Below, in pieces: positions 1-9,064 of a DNA stretch of 26,556 bases. Numbering within the stretch: position 1 is the first letter of the stretch; every line of letters begins with the position of its first letter. Below the pieces are notes generated by a model. The model was not told where the DNA came from, made no database searches, and saw only the letters and a program-made list of their open reading frames with translations. The stretch is from a virus. The translations under genes were made by a program, and so were the position numbers. The DNA is taken from positions 1 through 26,556 of the IMG/VR virus record IMGVR_UViG_3300047474_000993; one strand, written 5' to 3'.

Positions 1-191
1 TTAATAGATAAATCTTGAGAACTTAGCTGTTTTGATTTTTGTCGTTGTTGAGAAAAACCAACCGACACACTTTGGACAGTACTCATATAAGCGCCACTCA
101 TACTAGAACCATCTCTATTAGCGGTGGTAAACGCTGGTCTTTGCCCAGCGATCACAATTGAATTATTACTCTTTAAAATATCTCTAGCCAT
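1..191 (-). CDS. Partial tail protein, N-terminal 63 residues (tail-tube-like?)
   Basis: An open frame starts at ATG 189-191 and runs off the left edge of the window, so only the first 63 residues are visible (begins MARDILKSNNSIVIAG). It starts one base after the stop of the gpM-like gene, so it is the next gene of the tail operon. The segment VQSVSVGFSQQRQKSKQL resembles VQSANYSFNISRQDVNQF near the N-terminus of the plus-strand tail-tube-like protein (13040-14137). This suggests, but does not prove, another member of the same tube-fold family, placed where tail-tip genes usually lie. No clear Shine-Dalgarno sequence is seen, so expression probably depends on translational coupling. The function is inferred from position and a short similarity only. 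Confidence 0.6.
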   Translation of the reverse strand, partial: MARDILKSNNSIVIAGQRPAFTTANRDGSSMSGAYMSTVQSVSVGFSQQRQKSKQLSSQDLSI

Positions 192-192
192 A

Positions 193-1146
193 TTAAGTTC
201 CTGTTGGTATTACACCTAAAACATCTTCAACTAAAGTCAAAGATAGATCATTTGAGTTTTTATATTTCCAAGTATGATCCCATTCTGGGCAGTACATAAC
301 TTTGGGTCTATTATATACAGATGGTATCTGATGTCTGAATCTTCTATAACCCGCTTTATTCTCTAAAAAGTGTAACATGCATTTTAATTGCTTATCACTG
401 ATGTTGTTAAATTCATAAGAAACGGGGAATGATGCATTATTATCTTTTGTTTTTATTCTTTTTACAAAAGAGTTTTTGAATTCAATCTTTTCGTTTTTTA
501 ATTGGACCTCATTTTGTAAGCCTATATCAGGCTTGAAGAAGAATTCTTGAGACCAAGCTGAAGAAGCTCCCGTGGGGGAATTCGCGGCGGAAGAAGTATG
601 ATCTCCTGTGCAATAGTAAAAGTTGTTTAGTTTGTTTGTGTTGACTCCTGTATATACAACATCATACTTTTCATAAGCATTTGAATAGGCAAAACTTTCA
701 AAAGATAAATTAGTAAAATTCATCCCAGACCAATTAAATAGATTAGGAGACTGATCTACTATATATTTTACAGCGACTTCATAATGTTGATTATTAATAT
801 GATTAATTGCGTAGCTGTCAGAAATACCAGATAATGATTTATATATGCCGCTATTATCTATATTGAATTCAAAAAGAGTATCTCCATTTTTGCTTTCTAT
901 AAATGCCGCTATTTTTCTAGCATTGGTTTCATTAACATCATATCTGACTTGATATTCAGCTTCTAAATTATTTATAGAAGATGGGATTATGTTTGTTTGA
1001 AAATCATCTACTTCGTAAGTAAACGATTTTGATCTGAATGAAACTTTTGACCCATATACAGGGGTTAAACTAAGACCTGAGTAATCAGTTTCTACTGTTA
1101 CTCCAGAAATATTAGAATCTCTATTATAAAACAAATCAGAAGCCAT
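193..1146 (-). CDS. Tail-tip protein with two lambda gpM-like domains and a carbohydrate-binding-like insert
   Basis: The protein has 317 residues from ATG 1144-1146. A TTG two codons earlier is also possible but less likely. The C-terminal part (about 220-310) has the layout of lambda minor tail protein M: a helix with LKCMLHFLENKAGYRRF, then a YCPEWDHTW strand and a final LTLVEDV. An upstream segment (about 40-135, ARKIAAFIESKNGDTLFEF ... YEVAVKYIVDQ) looks like a second, diverged copy of the same unit. Between them (about 155-205) lies AYEKYDVVYTG ... NFYYCTGDHTSS ... WSQEFFF, which has the aromatic spacing of small chitin/cellulose-binding (CBM5/12-type) modules often found in phage tail proteins. 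The start overlaps the upstream gene by 11 bases. The likely role is at the distal tail or tail tip, after the tape measure. The fold assignment is by eye and the role is inferred from gene order. Confidence 0.6.
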   Translation of the reverse strand: MASDLFYNRDSNISGVTVETDYSGLSLTPVYGSKVSFRSKSFTYEVDDFQTNIIPSSINNLEAEYQVRYDVNETNARKIAAFIESKNGDTLFEFNIDNSGIYKSLSGISDSYAINHINNQHYEVAVKYIVDQSPNLFNWSGMNFTNLSFESFAYSNAYEKYDVVYTGVNTNKLNNFYYCTGDHTSSAANSPTGASSAWSQEFFFKPDIGLQNEVQLKNEKIEFKNSFVKRIKTKDNNASFPVSYEFNNISDKQLKCMLHFLENKAGYRRFRHQIPSVYNRPKVMYCPEWDHTWKYKNSNDLSLTLVEDVLGVIPTGT

Positions 1147-1927
1147 GACCAATATAATTTAAATTTAAAACTAACGCTCCATCGGCTGAAGCAGATAAAG
1201 ACTCACTAACTAAGGAAGCGTTAGGAATACTTAATGATTGAATATTAGCCCCTCCCCGACCATCTATATCAAAACTAATAGTTTTATTTTCCCTATTAGT
1301 TAAGAAATTAAAAGCCGATTCAGGTAAAGCTTGATCGACTTCTATTTGAACTTGAGCGGAATATTCTAACGGCGGAATTAATTCTACAGCAACCGCAGAT
1401 TCTTGACCGATACTATACTGGGGTTTTCTCTCCGCTTTGATCGAGTAATCAAAACCAATCACACGATTCGTGGATGAGTTGTCACAACTTATACTTATAG
1501 AACCTTGAGACGGGATATCTATAGAGCTTATACTTTCGGCAGACGAGGTCTCACTGGATTGACTGACTAATTCATCAATAATCATGAAATCAGCATTGAC
1601 TTTAGGTACAGAACCAACAGCGCAATTCACAGAATAGTTATTTAAGTAACCACTATCGAACTCGTATTGCTTACTGTTGTAAGTTACAGACCCTGAAGTG
1701 CTTGACGCTCCTGTCAGAGCTAAAACAGGATCATCATAAATAAGATATCTAGATACAGATAAGGTCTGTTGTGTAGCTGCACCAACAGTAGTTAATCCGT
1801 TTTTGGACCCTAGTATCTTAGATGTCGTCGCATTATTGGAATATGAAATACTAGCGGAATCAACACCAGACAGGTGTTTTCCCGCGACACGGACCTCTAC
1901 TTCTTCATTTAGTCTTGAATCAAACAT
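1136..1927 (-). CDS. Second tail-tube-like protein (paralogue of the 13040-14137 product)
   Basis: This is a 263-residue beta-rich protein starting at ATG 1925-1927. The start is preceded by AGGAG and shares one base with the tape measure stop (TAATG), so translation is coupled. The sequence follows the plus-strand tube-like protein in order. Near the N-terminus it has GVDSASISYSNNATTSKI. Later LNNYSVNCAVGSVPKVNADF matches LSDYSLDLSVGSLPTASVSF, and IQSLSIPNASL is comparable to IQSASLSIPLS. Both proteins contain an Ig/tube-like run of alternating Ser/Thr strands. This gene follows the tape measure, where siphoviruses encode distal-tail (Dit-like) and tail-tip proteins, so it may form a ring capping the tube. 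The paralogy is visible in the sequence, while the distal-tail role is inference. An alternative is a tail-surface decoration protein. Confidence 0.6.
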   Translation of the reverse strand: MFDSRLNEEVEVRVAGKHLSGVDSASISYSNNATTSKILGSKNGLTTVGAATQQTLSVSRYLIYDDPVLALTGASSTSGSVTYNSKQYEFDSGYLNNYSVNCAVGSVPKVNADFMIIDELVSQSSETSSAESISSIDIPSQGSISISCDNSSTNRVIGFDYSIKAERKPQYSIGQESAVAVELIPPLEYSAQVQIEVDQALPESAFNFLTNRENKTISFDIDGRGGANIQSLSIPNASLVSESLSASADGALVLNLNYIGHGF

Positions 1928-4900
1928 TATCTCCTAAGTTGTCCTCCCAATCTTTTCTCGTCAGCAATGACCTGCTTAACAGCAGATTTGATTTTCTCGG
2001 ATAGGTTTCTTTGCTCCTCAGAGGCTCCCTGACCACCGACACTACTTTCGGACCCGTTAGATCCATTTACAGTGATACTGATGTTACCCGCCGTCTGAGA
2101 GTCTTCTGTGGCTCTTATAAGCTCATCTAGTTTAAGAACTAAATCTGAATTGTCGCTAACTCCAGTTCCAGAGTTAAGAGCTTGTAAATTTGATGCTCCA
2201 ATATTTTGGGTAGCAGCAGCGTTCATAACAAACTCTCCGCCAGAAAGCATTGCGGGAACTGTATCGACTCCACCAGCAGCAGGAATTAATCCTCCTGTAG
2301 CTCGTTTAGGGATCATAGGATAACTTCCAGTTAAGTCCCCATCTTCATCAAACAGATCACCAAGATTATGTTTAATGCCATCAATAGTCATTATTGCGTC
2401 AGATGAAGGACGCGCCAGAGGCATTGTGGCAGCGGATTTAGAACGTGTGGCAGCTGATTTTGTAATTACATTCAAATTAGCCCCTTCTATTTCAGATAAA
2501 TCGACTTTAGAGCTTAACAGATTGGTAAATGCCCCACTTTCCGTGGCGGCAGCTCCAAACGCTCCTCCTGAAGAAGGCGCTCCAGTAGTCACCATCCCGG
2601 CGTAATTACCAGCTGAAGACCCTATAAGTTTAGACATTCCACTCCCTAACCCCATTGTTGACCCTAATTGGGTAGCCCCATAACCAACAAGAGTACTGAT
2701 GGCTGCTGAAGCCAGCATACTACCTAAACTGACTTTTTGGTCTGAAGCTTGTTGTCGTGCGGCTATTTCTTGACCTGCCAACTGGAAAGCTTGCAGCTTC
2801 GCGGATTGCACTTTTTGGAAAGCGGGATTATTTCTGCGGCCAAACCCTGTCATCCTTGCGCTTTCAGATCCCAAGAATGCTCCGTAACCCCTTAAATCAT
2901 CTCTGCCCATAGCGAGAGGCGTTTGCGTAGCAAAAGACATTAAGTTCGCCCCTCCTCTTATAGCCCCCGCTCCATTTACTCCCGGAGTCATAAACATACC
3001 TTCTTTATCTCTGACTTGACCTCCTCTAGCAAAGCCTTGAATAGATCCAGAGTTTAACGCTGACATAAAACCAGTTCCGTATTTACTTACGGCCTTTTTA
3101 TTCATGACGTATTCTCCACCCATTAACATAGCTGGCACATCATCTCTACTACCAGAACCACCATTAACTTTACCCCCTTCAGAGAAACCGAGGAACCCTA
3201 AAATTCCACCTTTAGTACTTTCGTTCGCCGCTTGATCCATAAACTTTTGAACAAAGTTCTGAGTCATAGATTGTAAAAACGTATTAGCAGCGTTTAAAAG
3301 AGCGTTTTCTAAATCTTCAGCGCCTTTTATACCTTCCGCGAAAGCAGAGACTATACCGTCTCTAAATGTTAAAGAGGTTGAAGCCATCTTGTTTAGGAAT
3401 TCATCATTGATAACTTTAGGATCTTTTTTCATATCGTCTAAACGATTTTGGTAAGTTCTGGCCATCATCCCAGCCCTAATAGCTTGTTCAGGAGGTAATC
3501 CGGGCCTATCTCCTATAAAATCAGAATCTCTTTTCCTTCTAGCTGCTTCTCTACTTAATCCCATCCCCTCAAGGTCCATAGATTCAGATTGAGCTACTGC
3601 CATAGCTTGCATTCTAGCATCATTTATTAGCTCCGGTTCTCTTAACCTCTTCAATCTTAATTGAACTGAGAATAGGGTGGCTCTAGTTAATTTAGCTATC
3701 TCAACTTCATTGTCTAAATTGTCTTTTGTCGCTTCTTCTGTTTGTTTGAAGTTTTTTAAAACTTGTTCAGATATTTTGTTTATATTATCCCGAGATTTTG
3801 CGAAATCTGGTGCAAAAATTCTAATAGAACTTTTCAAATCATTAGTGAATTGTTTGAAACCTTCTTCATCTGTAATCCCTGCAGCTTTACCAGACAATTC
3901 CTTGCGTTGGAACGCCGATAACTGCTGCTCACTCAATTTACCTAATAAATCCGAACCTGCCGCACTAAAAGTAGACTGTTTCCTTAAGGCTACAGCCGCA
4001 GGACTTAGTTCTTCCTGTCTCCTCGATTCGGCCCTCTGAATTGCTTGAGCTTGATTTGCAGCCCCGACATTTACTGCGGTATGAGCGATTAACCCTAGAG
4101 CATCACCCTCTTGTTTATTTTTCAATTTCATTGCAGCCGCCTGATTCCTGTCAGCCATATTCTGCAATGATATAGAATTAGATATTAATTGATTCTTTCT
4201 CTCTAAATTCTGCAAGGAGATCTCATCTTCAATCCTCTGTAATTGTTTTGCGTTTAACTCTCCTTTTTGTAAAGTTTCAGACTCGGATAAAGCTTTTAAT
4301 TTCTCTCTGAGAAGTTTCTCATCTACCTCTCCCAATTGCCCAGTCTCCCCCGCTAGTTGATTTAGCCTACTCGCAAATCCAACCGCCGCATCATCAGTTA
4401 ACAAACCGTTCCTAGCTACCCCAAGCATGGATTGTTTAATCCCTTCTAATGTCGCGGTATCCACATTTAATTGTTTTAGCTTATCAATTTCCGCATCTAA
4501 AATACTTAATCTTTTATCATCAAACTTGTTAGACAAACTCTTTCTTTCTTTAGCGTCTGTCAAACCCATCAATTCCAACTTAGTCAAAGAACCCAAAGCT
4601 TTAGCTTTGTCTATTTGTAAATCTAATTGGTTAGTCCTTAATGTTTCTTGTTTAGCTAAAGCAATAGTGTTTTTTAATTGGGCTTTAGCCACTTGCCCCT
4701 TAGTAAGTTCTCCGCTTTTTAGTTTTTCCTCTTGTCTTAATTGCTCGTCTCCTAAAGCTTTGGAGAGAGTTCGACCCATTGAACCCAACTGATCTGCTGC
4801 CTTCTTCTGCGCGTCTGGGGAATCTTCTTTCGCCATGTTCACAGCCGCTCCAAGTTCAAATCTTCTGAACTGTTTTGAAGGCATATAATCGGCTAAATAC

Positions 4901-7900
4901 TTGGAGAGTTGTTCACGAAGTTGATTACCACTCATGCCTTGCGCTCCACCTTCAGTGAATGGCTTATCAGGAGCATTCTTTAACCTAGCCTCCATTTGAT
5001 TGTTAAGCTTTTCTTCATCGGCCCCTTTCAAAGCTTTCTCAAGCTTATCGGTTACCAAAAATTGAATCTCTTGATTGGTTTTGCCGCCTAAAGATAGTTT
5101 TTCCTTAGAATCTAAAGATGAAAGTACTGAGATAACAATCTGTTTTTGAACATTTTTTTCAGCTTTCCTAAATTCATCCATATCATCTATCTTAGTTCCA
5201 CCGAATGAATCTAGTTTTTTAGCTCCAACACGTTTCCCACGACGATTCCTTAAAATCTCTACATCCTGCTTCTCTCCTGAGAATTGTCCCACAATATCAT
5301 CTATTCTTTTCTTCGCTGCTTCTTCGGGGCTTCGATTCTGTATCTCTTCAACTGTTTTCCCTTCTTTGCTGGCTTGTAGCATCATTGCAGCCATGCTACC
5401 TAACATATTTACATTACCTTCTCCTCCTGAAAATATATCTTGAGAAGCTTTTTCAGCTAACTTATCCAATGCTTCTGAAGCTTTTTCAGCTGGCGTTTTA
5501 ATGAATCCTAAGGATTTACCTATTGAGCCTATGATATCAACCCCGAATCCTTTCAATAAAGGATTCAAAAGAGTAAATGCTGTCACAGCTGTCCCCACAA
5601 CAGGCAGAAACCTCATAAACCCTCCTGCTAATTTAGCTAAGCCCGACCCCAACTTTCCTACACTTTTACCTAATAGAGGAGTTGCTGCCACCGCTGTGGA
5701 AATCCTTCCTCCCCCGCCAGCCGCGAAGTTTTGTGATTTTTTAGCAAATGCAGCAGCGCCTTTACTTTTACCGCCTAATCTTAAGCCGGGGTTAACCCCC
5801 ATCATTTGCATGGTCATGAAAACCATCAAAGCACTCATAGCCCCTTCAGATAGATCTGCGAAACCCTTAGTTAATCCTTTTGCATCTTTAGACGCTTCAC
5901 TTATACTAGATCCGAACAAACTTAAACCCATTTGCATAGCAATGAACTTCATGCTAAGACCATCAGCGCTCATGCCTGTCTTTTTTAAAGATTGTGTTGT
6001 TTTTCTGGTGGCCTTAGCAGCTTCTTCAGAAGCTTTTTGTGAGGCGAGTAAAGAGTCTTTTGCAGCTTTTCCACCGAAGCCAGCGGCTATTTGTTTATCG
6101 CTTAAAGCAAAATTAGGAATAGCTCCGGTAGGCTCATCACGGGTATTCGTCACAGCGAGACCCATTGGGTTTTTCGAGTTACGAAGCTTACCACTTTGAT
6201 TAATTCTAATTTGACTAACAGGCAAACCAGCAGCCTTCTCTCTGCCGACAGCTTCTTCTAAAGCCCCACCCGCGAAGTTAGGTATGTATCCTGTCGCGGC
6301 TCTAAATTTAGGAATCACCTTTTTTATTTGAGAGATAAGAAAATCTCTTTGGCTGGGATCATTGAAAGCTTTACCTATAACTGTCCTTACAGCTTCGTTA
6401 GAGGCTGTTCTTTTTCCATCTGATTTTTGAAGTGAAGGAGTAAACTTAAATGTGTTTTTAAACGCTTTACTAGGTCGCCCCGCACCTTCTTCAAAGTCAA
6501 AAGGTTTCTGATCATCTTTCTCATCTTTAAAAGCTCTTAGTCCCGAAGCTTTCTTTGTAATAAGTCTAATCGCAGATTCAAATATACCACCTTCTACAGA
6601 AGAGCTAAAAAGATTAGCCCCGCCACCTTGGTTTTTTATCTTTTTTAATTTGTTATTTAATTCTTTGGCATCATTACCTTGAAAAGATGTACCAAGAATA
6701 TTAGCGCCTAATGTAGCAACAGGATTTATGAAAAGATCCGCTATTTGATTTTTAAATTTAGTTTTTTTATCTTTTAGATTATCAGAATGCAAACTCCTAA
6801 CTTGAATACCTTTAAATTGTATATCAGTTATCCCCGCTTTTGCAGCTGATTTAGCTAGAGGAGAGCTTAAAAGAGAGGGTGATGTTTTAGAATCCCCTGT
6901 TTTCTTTGAAGAAAAAAGAGACGCCACTCCATACCTATCAGCTGGCACTATTAGAGTTTTAGATCCTTGGTTCCTGTTTCTAAATTGATTAATTTTATCT
7001 TTATCTGCTTGACTAGCATTTCTAAAAGATTCAGCGGCTTTGTTAGATTTAAAAGTCCCATCCGCTTTCATATAGTTTCCGGGTCTCCTAATAATATCTT
7101 GAATACTCGCAAAGTTTGGAATATAACCTGAAGCAGCTCTGACTCTTTTAGCGTTTGCAGGAAGACCCATTGAAGAAGCCATATTTTGATTAAATATAGC
7201 ATCTCCGCCATTAGCGTAATTAGGAACAATATATTCGCTGCTATTAGCTACCATAGTTCCCCTCTTGCCCCCACCAAAAGCAAAATTAGGGATAACTACG
7301 GGTTTGGCAGAAGCAGGTGCGCCGCCCACTCCACGAGATATATCAGACTTCTCTGCTCCAACAGGTAAGAAACCGTCAGCCGCTCTACGACCTCGGCCCC
7401 GCCCTCTTCCAGTTCTTGTCCCCGCCATTACAGATGGAGCGATATTTGCGGCGATACCTTGCATCTTGGTCATCACAGCTAATTGCTCGTTAAGAGCTGT
7501 GGTAAAGAACTTAGCTTGTAAAACCTTTTTTTCCTCAGTAGACACGCTTAGCTTTTCAATATCTAATATCTTTTTTCTTATAGATTTATCATTAATTAAA
7601 GAAGAAGCTATTTGACCTTGCAATTTAGCTTGCCTTTCTGCAGCTTTATTAAGACCAAAAAATACACTTAAAGATTTAGCTCCAAATTTTCCAAAATCTA
7701 TTAGCAGCTTTCCAACTACAGCTAAAGCTAAAGCTAATCCGGGGCCAGAAATTATATTAGAAATGCCTTTTATCAATCCTTTTGCTAGGTTCGAACCAAT
7801 ACCTTCACCATCTAAAACGCCTTGGATATTACTTACAATACTATTGAAAAATCCTAAGATGCTTTTTAAGTTGTCTGTAACTCCAATTTCCCCTAAAGTA

Positions 7901-9024
7901 TTAGCGAGTTCCTTTAAATTTAAAGTTGCTTTATTGATCGCTGCGGATAAAGTATCATTCAATGCGGCATTCCTTTGATAAGCTTCATTAGCTGCATTAA
8001 AAGATGTTTTGGTTACCTCACCACTTCTAGAGACTTCTTGGTTGTAATCCTCAAGTAAAGCCAAGAAAGGTGCAATTTGAAATTTTCCTACAAGCTTATC
8101 AGCTAAATTTACTTGAGCGCCTTGACCTAATTTAGCGAACGCTGGGGCTAGGTTTTCTATGATTTTACTAGAAGATAAAACTTTACCTTCTAAATCTGTG
8201 ACTTGAACCCCTAAGTTCTGTAAACTTTGCAGTTTATCAAAATCTTGAATTCTTACAAAAATTGTTTTCAAAGAGTTACCAATAACAGCTCCGCCCCTAG
8301 CAGTTTTTTCTTGTAGGGCAGATATAATACCAACTAATTCATCAAATTTTACACCTGTAGAAACAGCAACCGCTCCAGAACGCTTGATGCCTTCGATTAG
8401 GTCTCTATCCGACACAGCAGCGCTTGCAGCTGCAGCAGAGATTTTGTTAAGCACTTCAGCGCTAGTTAATCCTGCGCTTTTAAAAGAGTTTATTGCGGCT
8501 GTCAATCCAGATACAGAATCAGCAGCGTTCATCCCAGAAAGACGAGATAAAATTAAAGCATCATTTAATCTTTTAGTAACCTGTTCAGCTTTAAGGCCTT
8601 GACGAGATAACTCCAGAGCGGCTTCGGCAACATTAGCGAATGATTGTTCTGTATTTCGCGCTATATCAAATATATTATTTTTAAATGAGTTTAATTGAGA
8701 TTCACTCTGTTTAAGTATAGAATTTATATTAGCTAAGCTCTTCTCGACTTCGATAGTCGTAGTCACTAACTCTTTCATCCCTCTTGTCACGGCGGCTATA
8801 GTGCCTACAGAAGCGCCAAAAGCTAACACACGAGCGTTAGCAGCCGCCATTGATTTAGTGAAATCGTCTGCCTTGCCCGTAAGCCTACCTAAAGGTTGAG
8901 ATAGAGATTCAATACTCTTAGCCCCCGGCCCCATATTAATCTTGAGGCTTTTCCCAGCTTTCTGGGCAGCTTGTTGAATACTTTGTTCTAAACCTGTTTG
9001 TACGACTGGGACTTTAATTGGCAT
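1927..9024 (-). CDS. Tail tape measure protein (2365 residues)
   Basis: The tape measure protein sets tail length and is ejected ahead of the DNA. This one has the TP901-type core at residues 60-340, including VEKSLANINSILKQSESQL, DIARNTEQSFANVAEAALEL and GGAVIGNSLKTIFVRIQDF. Hydrophobic segments lie near 425-445, 1030-1085 and 1130-1170. Long charged coiled coils fill about 1200-1850. Two glycine-rich motifs, DDVPAMLMGGEYVMN and DTVPAMLSGGEFVMN, lie near the C-terminus, and five [IV]PN[FY]A motifs lie between 578 and 972 around an inserted globular region. The start at ATG 9022-9024 has GGAG at good spacing. If every residue counted at about 1.5 angstroms, the tail would approach 350 nm, but the inserted domains make this an upper bound. 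The gene follows two chaperone-like genes, as is usual for tape measure genes. The function is near certain. Confidence 0.96.
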   Translation of the reverse strand: MPIKVPVVQTGLEQSIQQAAQKAGKSLKINMGPGAKSIESLSQPLGRLTGKADDFTKSMAAANARVLAFGASVGTIAAVTRGMKELVTTTIEVEKSLANINSILKQSESQLNSFKNNIFDIARNTEQSFANVAEAALELSRQGLKAEQVTKRLNDALILSRLSGMNAADSVSGLTAAINSFKSAGLTSAEVLNKISAAAASAAVSDRDLIEGIKRSGAVAVSTGVKFDELVGIISALQEKTARGGAVIGNSLKTIFVRIQDFDKLQSLQNLGVQVTDLEGKVLSSSKIIENLAPAFAKLGQGAQVNLADKLVGKFQIAPFLALLEDYNQEVSRSGEVTKTSFNAANEAYQRNAALNDTLSAAINKATLNLKELANTLGEIGVTDNLKSILGFFNSIVSNIQGVLDGEGIGSNLAKGLIKGISNIISGPGLALALAVVGKLLIDFGKFGAKSLSVFFGLNKAAERQAKLQGQIASSLINDKSIRKKILDIEKLSVSTEEKKVLQAKFFTTALNEQLAVMTKMQGIAANIAPSVMAGTRTGRGRGRGRRAADGFLPVGAEKSDISRGVGGAPASAKPVVIPNFAFGGGKRGTMVANSSEYIVPNYANGGDAIFNQNMASSMGLPANAKRVRAASGYIPNFASIQDIIRRPGNYMKADGTFKSNKAAESFRNASQADKDKINQFRNRNQGSKTLIVPADRYGVASLFSSKKTGDSKTSPSLLSSPLAKSAAKAGITDIQFKGIQVRSLHSDNLKDKKTKFKNQIADLFINPVATLGANILGTSFQGNDAKELNNKLKKIKNQGGGANLFSSSVEGGIFESAIRLITKKASGLRAFKDEKDDQKPFDFEEGAGRPSKAFKNTFKFTPSLQKSDGKRTASNEAVRTVIGKAFNDPSQRDFLISQIKKVIPKFRAATGYIPNFAGGALEEAVGREKAAGLPVSQIRINQSGKLRNSKNPMGLAVTNTRDEPTGAIPNFALSDKQIAAGFGGKAAKDSLLASQKASEEAAKATRKTTQSLKKTGMSADGLSMKFIAMQMGLSLFGSSISEASKDAKGLTKGFADLSEGAMSALMVFMTMQMMGVNPGLRLGGKSKGAAAFAKKSQNFAAGGGGRISTAVAATPLLGKSVGKLGSGLAKLAGGFMRFLPVVGTAVTAFTLLNPLLKGFGVDIIGSIGKSLGFIKTPAEKASEALDKLAEKASQDIFSGGEGNVNMLGSMAAMMLQASKEGKTVEEIQNRSPEEAAKKRIDDIVGQFSGEKQDVEILRNRRGKRVGAKKLDSFGGTKIDDMDEFRKAEKNVQKQIVISVLSSLDSKEKLSLGGKTNQEIQFLVTDKLEKALKGADEEKLNNQMEARLKNAPDKPFTEGGAQGMSGNQLREQLSKYLADYMPSKQFRRFELGAAVNMAKEDSPDAQKKAADQLGSMGRTLSKALGDEQLRQEEKLKSGELTKGQVAKAQLKNTIALAKQETLRTNQLDLQIDKAKALGSLTKLELMGLTDAKERKSLSNKFDDKRLSILDAEIDKLKQLNVDTATLEGIKQSMLGVARNGLLTDDAAVGFASRLNQLAGETGQLGEVDEKLLREKLKALSESETLQKGELNAKQLQRIEDEISLQNLERKNQLISNSISLQNMADRNQAAAMKLKNKQEGDALGLIAHTAVNVGAANQAQAIQRAESRRQEELSPAAVALRKQSTFSAAGSDLLGKLSEQQLSAFQRKELSGKAAGITDEEGFKQFTNDLKSSIRIFAPDFAKSRDNINKISEQVLKNFKQTEEATKDNLDNEVEIAKLTRATLFSVQLRLKRLREPELINDARMQAMAVAQSESMDLEGMGLSREAARRKRDSDFIGDRPGLPPEQAIRAGMMARTYQNRLDDMKKDPKVINDEFLNKMASTSLTFRDGIVSAFAEGIKGAEDLENALLNAANTFLQSMTQNFVQKFMDQAANESTKGGILGFLGFSEGGKVNGGSGSRDDVPAMLMGGEYVMNKKAVSKYGTGFMSALNSGSIQGFARGGQVRDKEGMFMTPGVNGAGAIRGGANLMSFATQTPLAMGRDDLRGYGAFLGSESARMTGFGRRNNPAFQKVQSAKLQAFQLAGQEIAARQQASDQKVSLGSMLASAAISTLVGYGATQLGSTMGLGSGMSKLIGSSAGNYAGMVTTGAPSSGGAFGAAATESGAFTNLLSSKVDLSEIEGANLNVITKSAATRSKSAATMPLARPSSDAIMTIDGIKHNLGDLFDEDGDLTGSYPMIPKRATGGLIPAAGGVDTVPAMLSGGEFVMNAAATQNIGASNLQALNSGTGVSDNSDLVLKLDELIRATEDSQTAGNISITVNGSNGSESSVGGQGASEEQRNLSEKIKSAVKQVIADEKRLGGQLRR
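6109..7299 (-). repeat. IPNFA-type repeats flanking an inserted domain inside the tape measure gene
   Basis: Five copies of [IV]PN[FY]A occur at about residues 578, 600, 635, 914 and 969 of the tape measure protein, in contexts such as AASGYIPNFAS and AATGYIPNFAGG. Some are followed by a conserved-looking block, LEEAVGREKAAGLPVSQIRI then NPMGLAVTNTRDEP. The long gap between copies three and four (residues 640-910) holds a compact, lysine-rich, non-coiled-coil region. The repeats are seen directly. Their role is unknown: they may be spacers, membrane or capsid contact sites, or protease sites. Confidence 0.7.
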
Positions 9025-9042
9025 GATCTTACTCCTTTATGA

Positions 9043-9064
9043 GTATATACACTAATATTACACA
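9043..9064 (-). promoter_or_regulatory. Two tandem GTGTA motifs upstream of the tape measure gene
   Basis: On the minus strand GTGTAATATTAGTGTATATA contains two copies of the window's recurrent upstream motif. The first overlaps the Val-stop codons of the preceding gene and the second lies 23 bases before the tape measure ATG. Here a normal GGAG ribosome site sits between motif and start, so a transcript starting at this site would have a short leader. The repetition is seen; the promoter role is inference. Confidence 0.45.

Noticed and set aside
5501-6199. Plus-strand 232-residue open frame inside the tape measure gene
   Set aside because: It is antisense to conserved tape measure coding sequence, is rich in Pro/Leu/Ala as expected for the reverse of Ala/Gly/Lys codons, and has no family motif.
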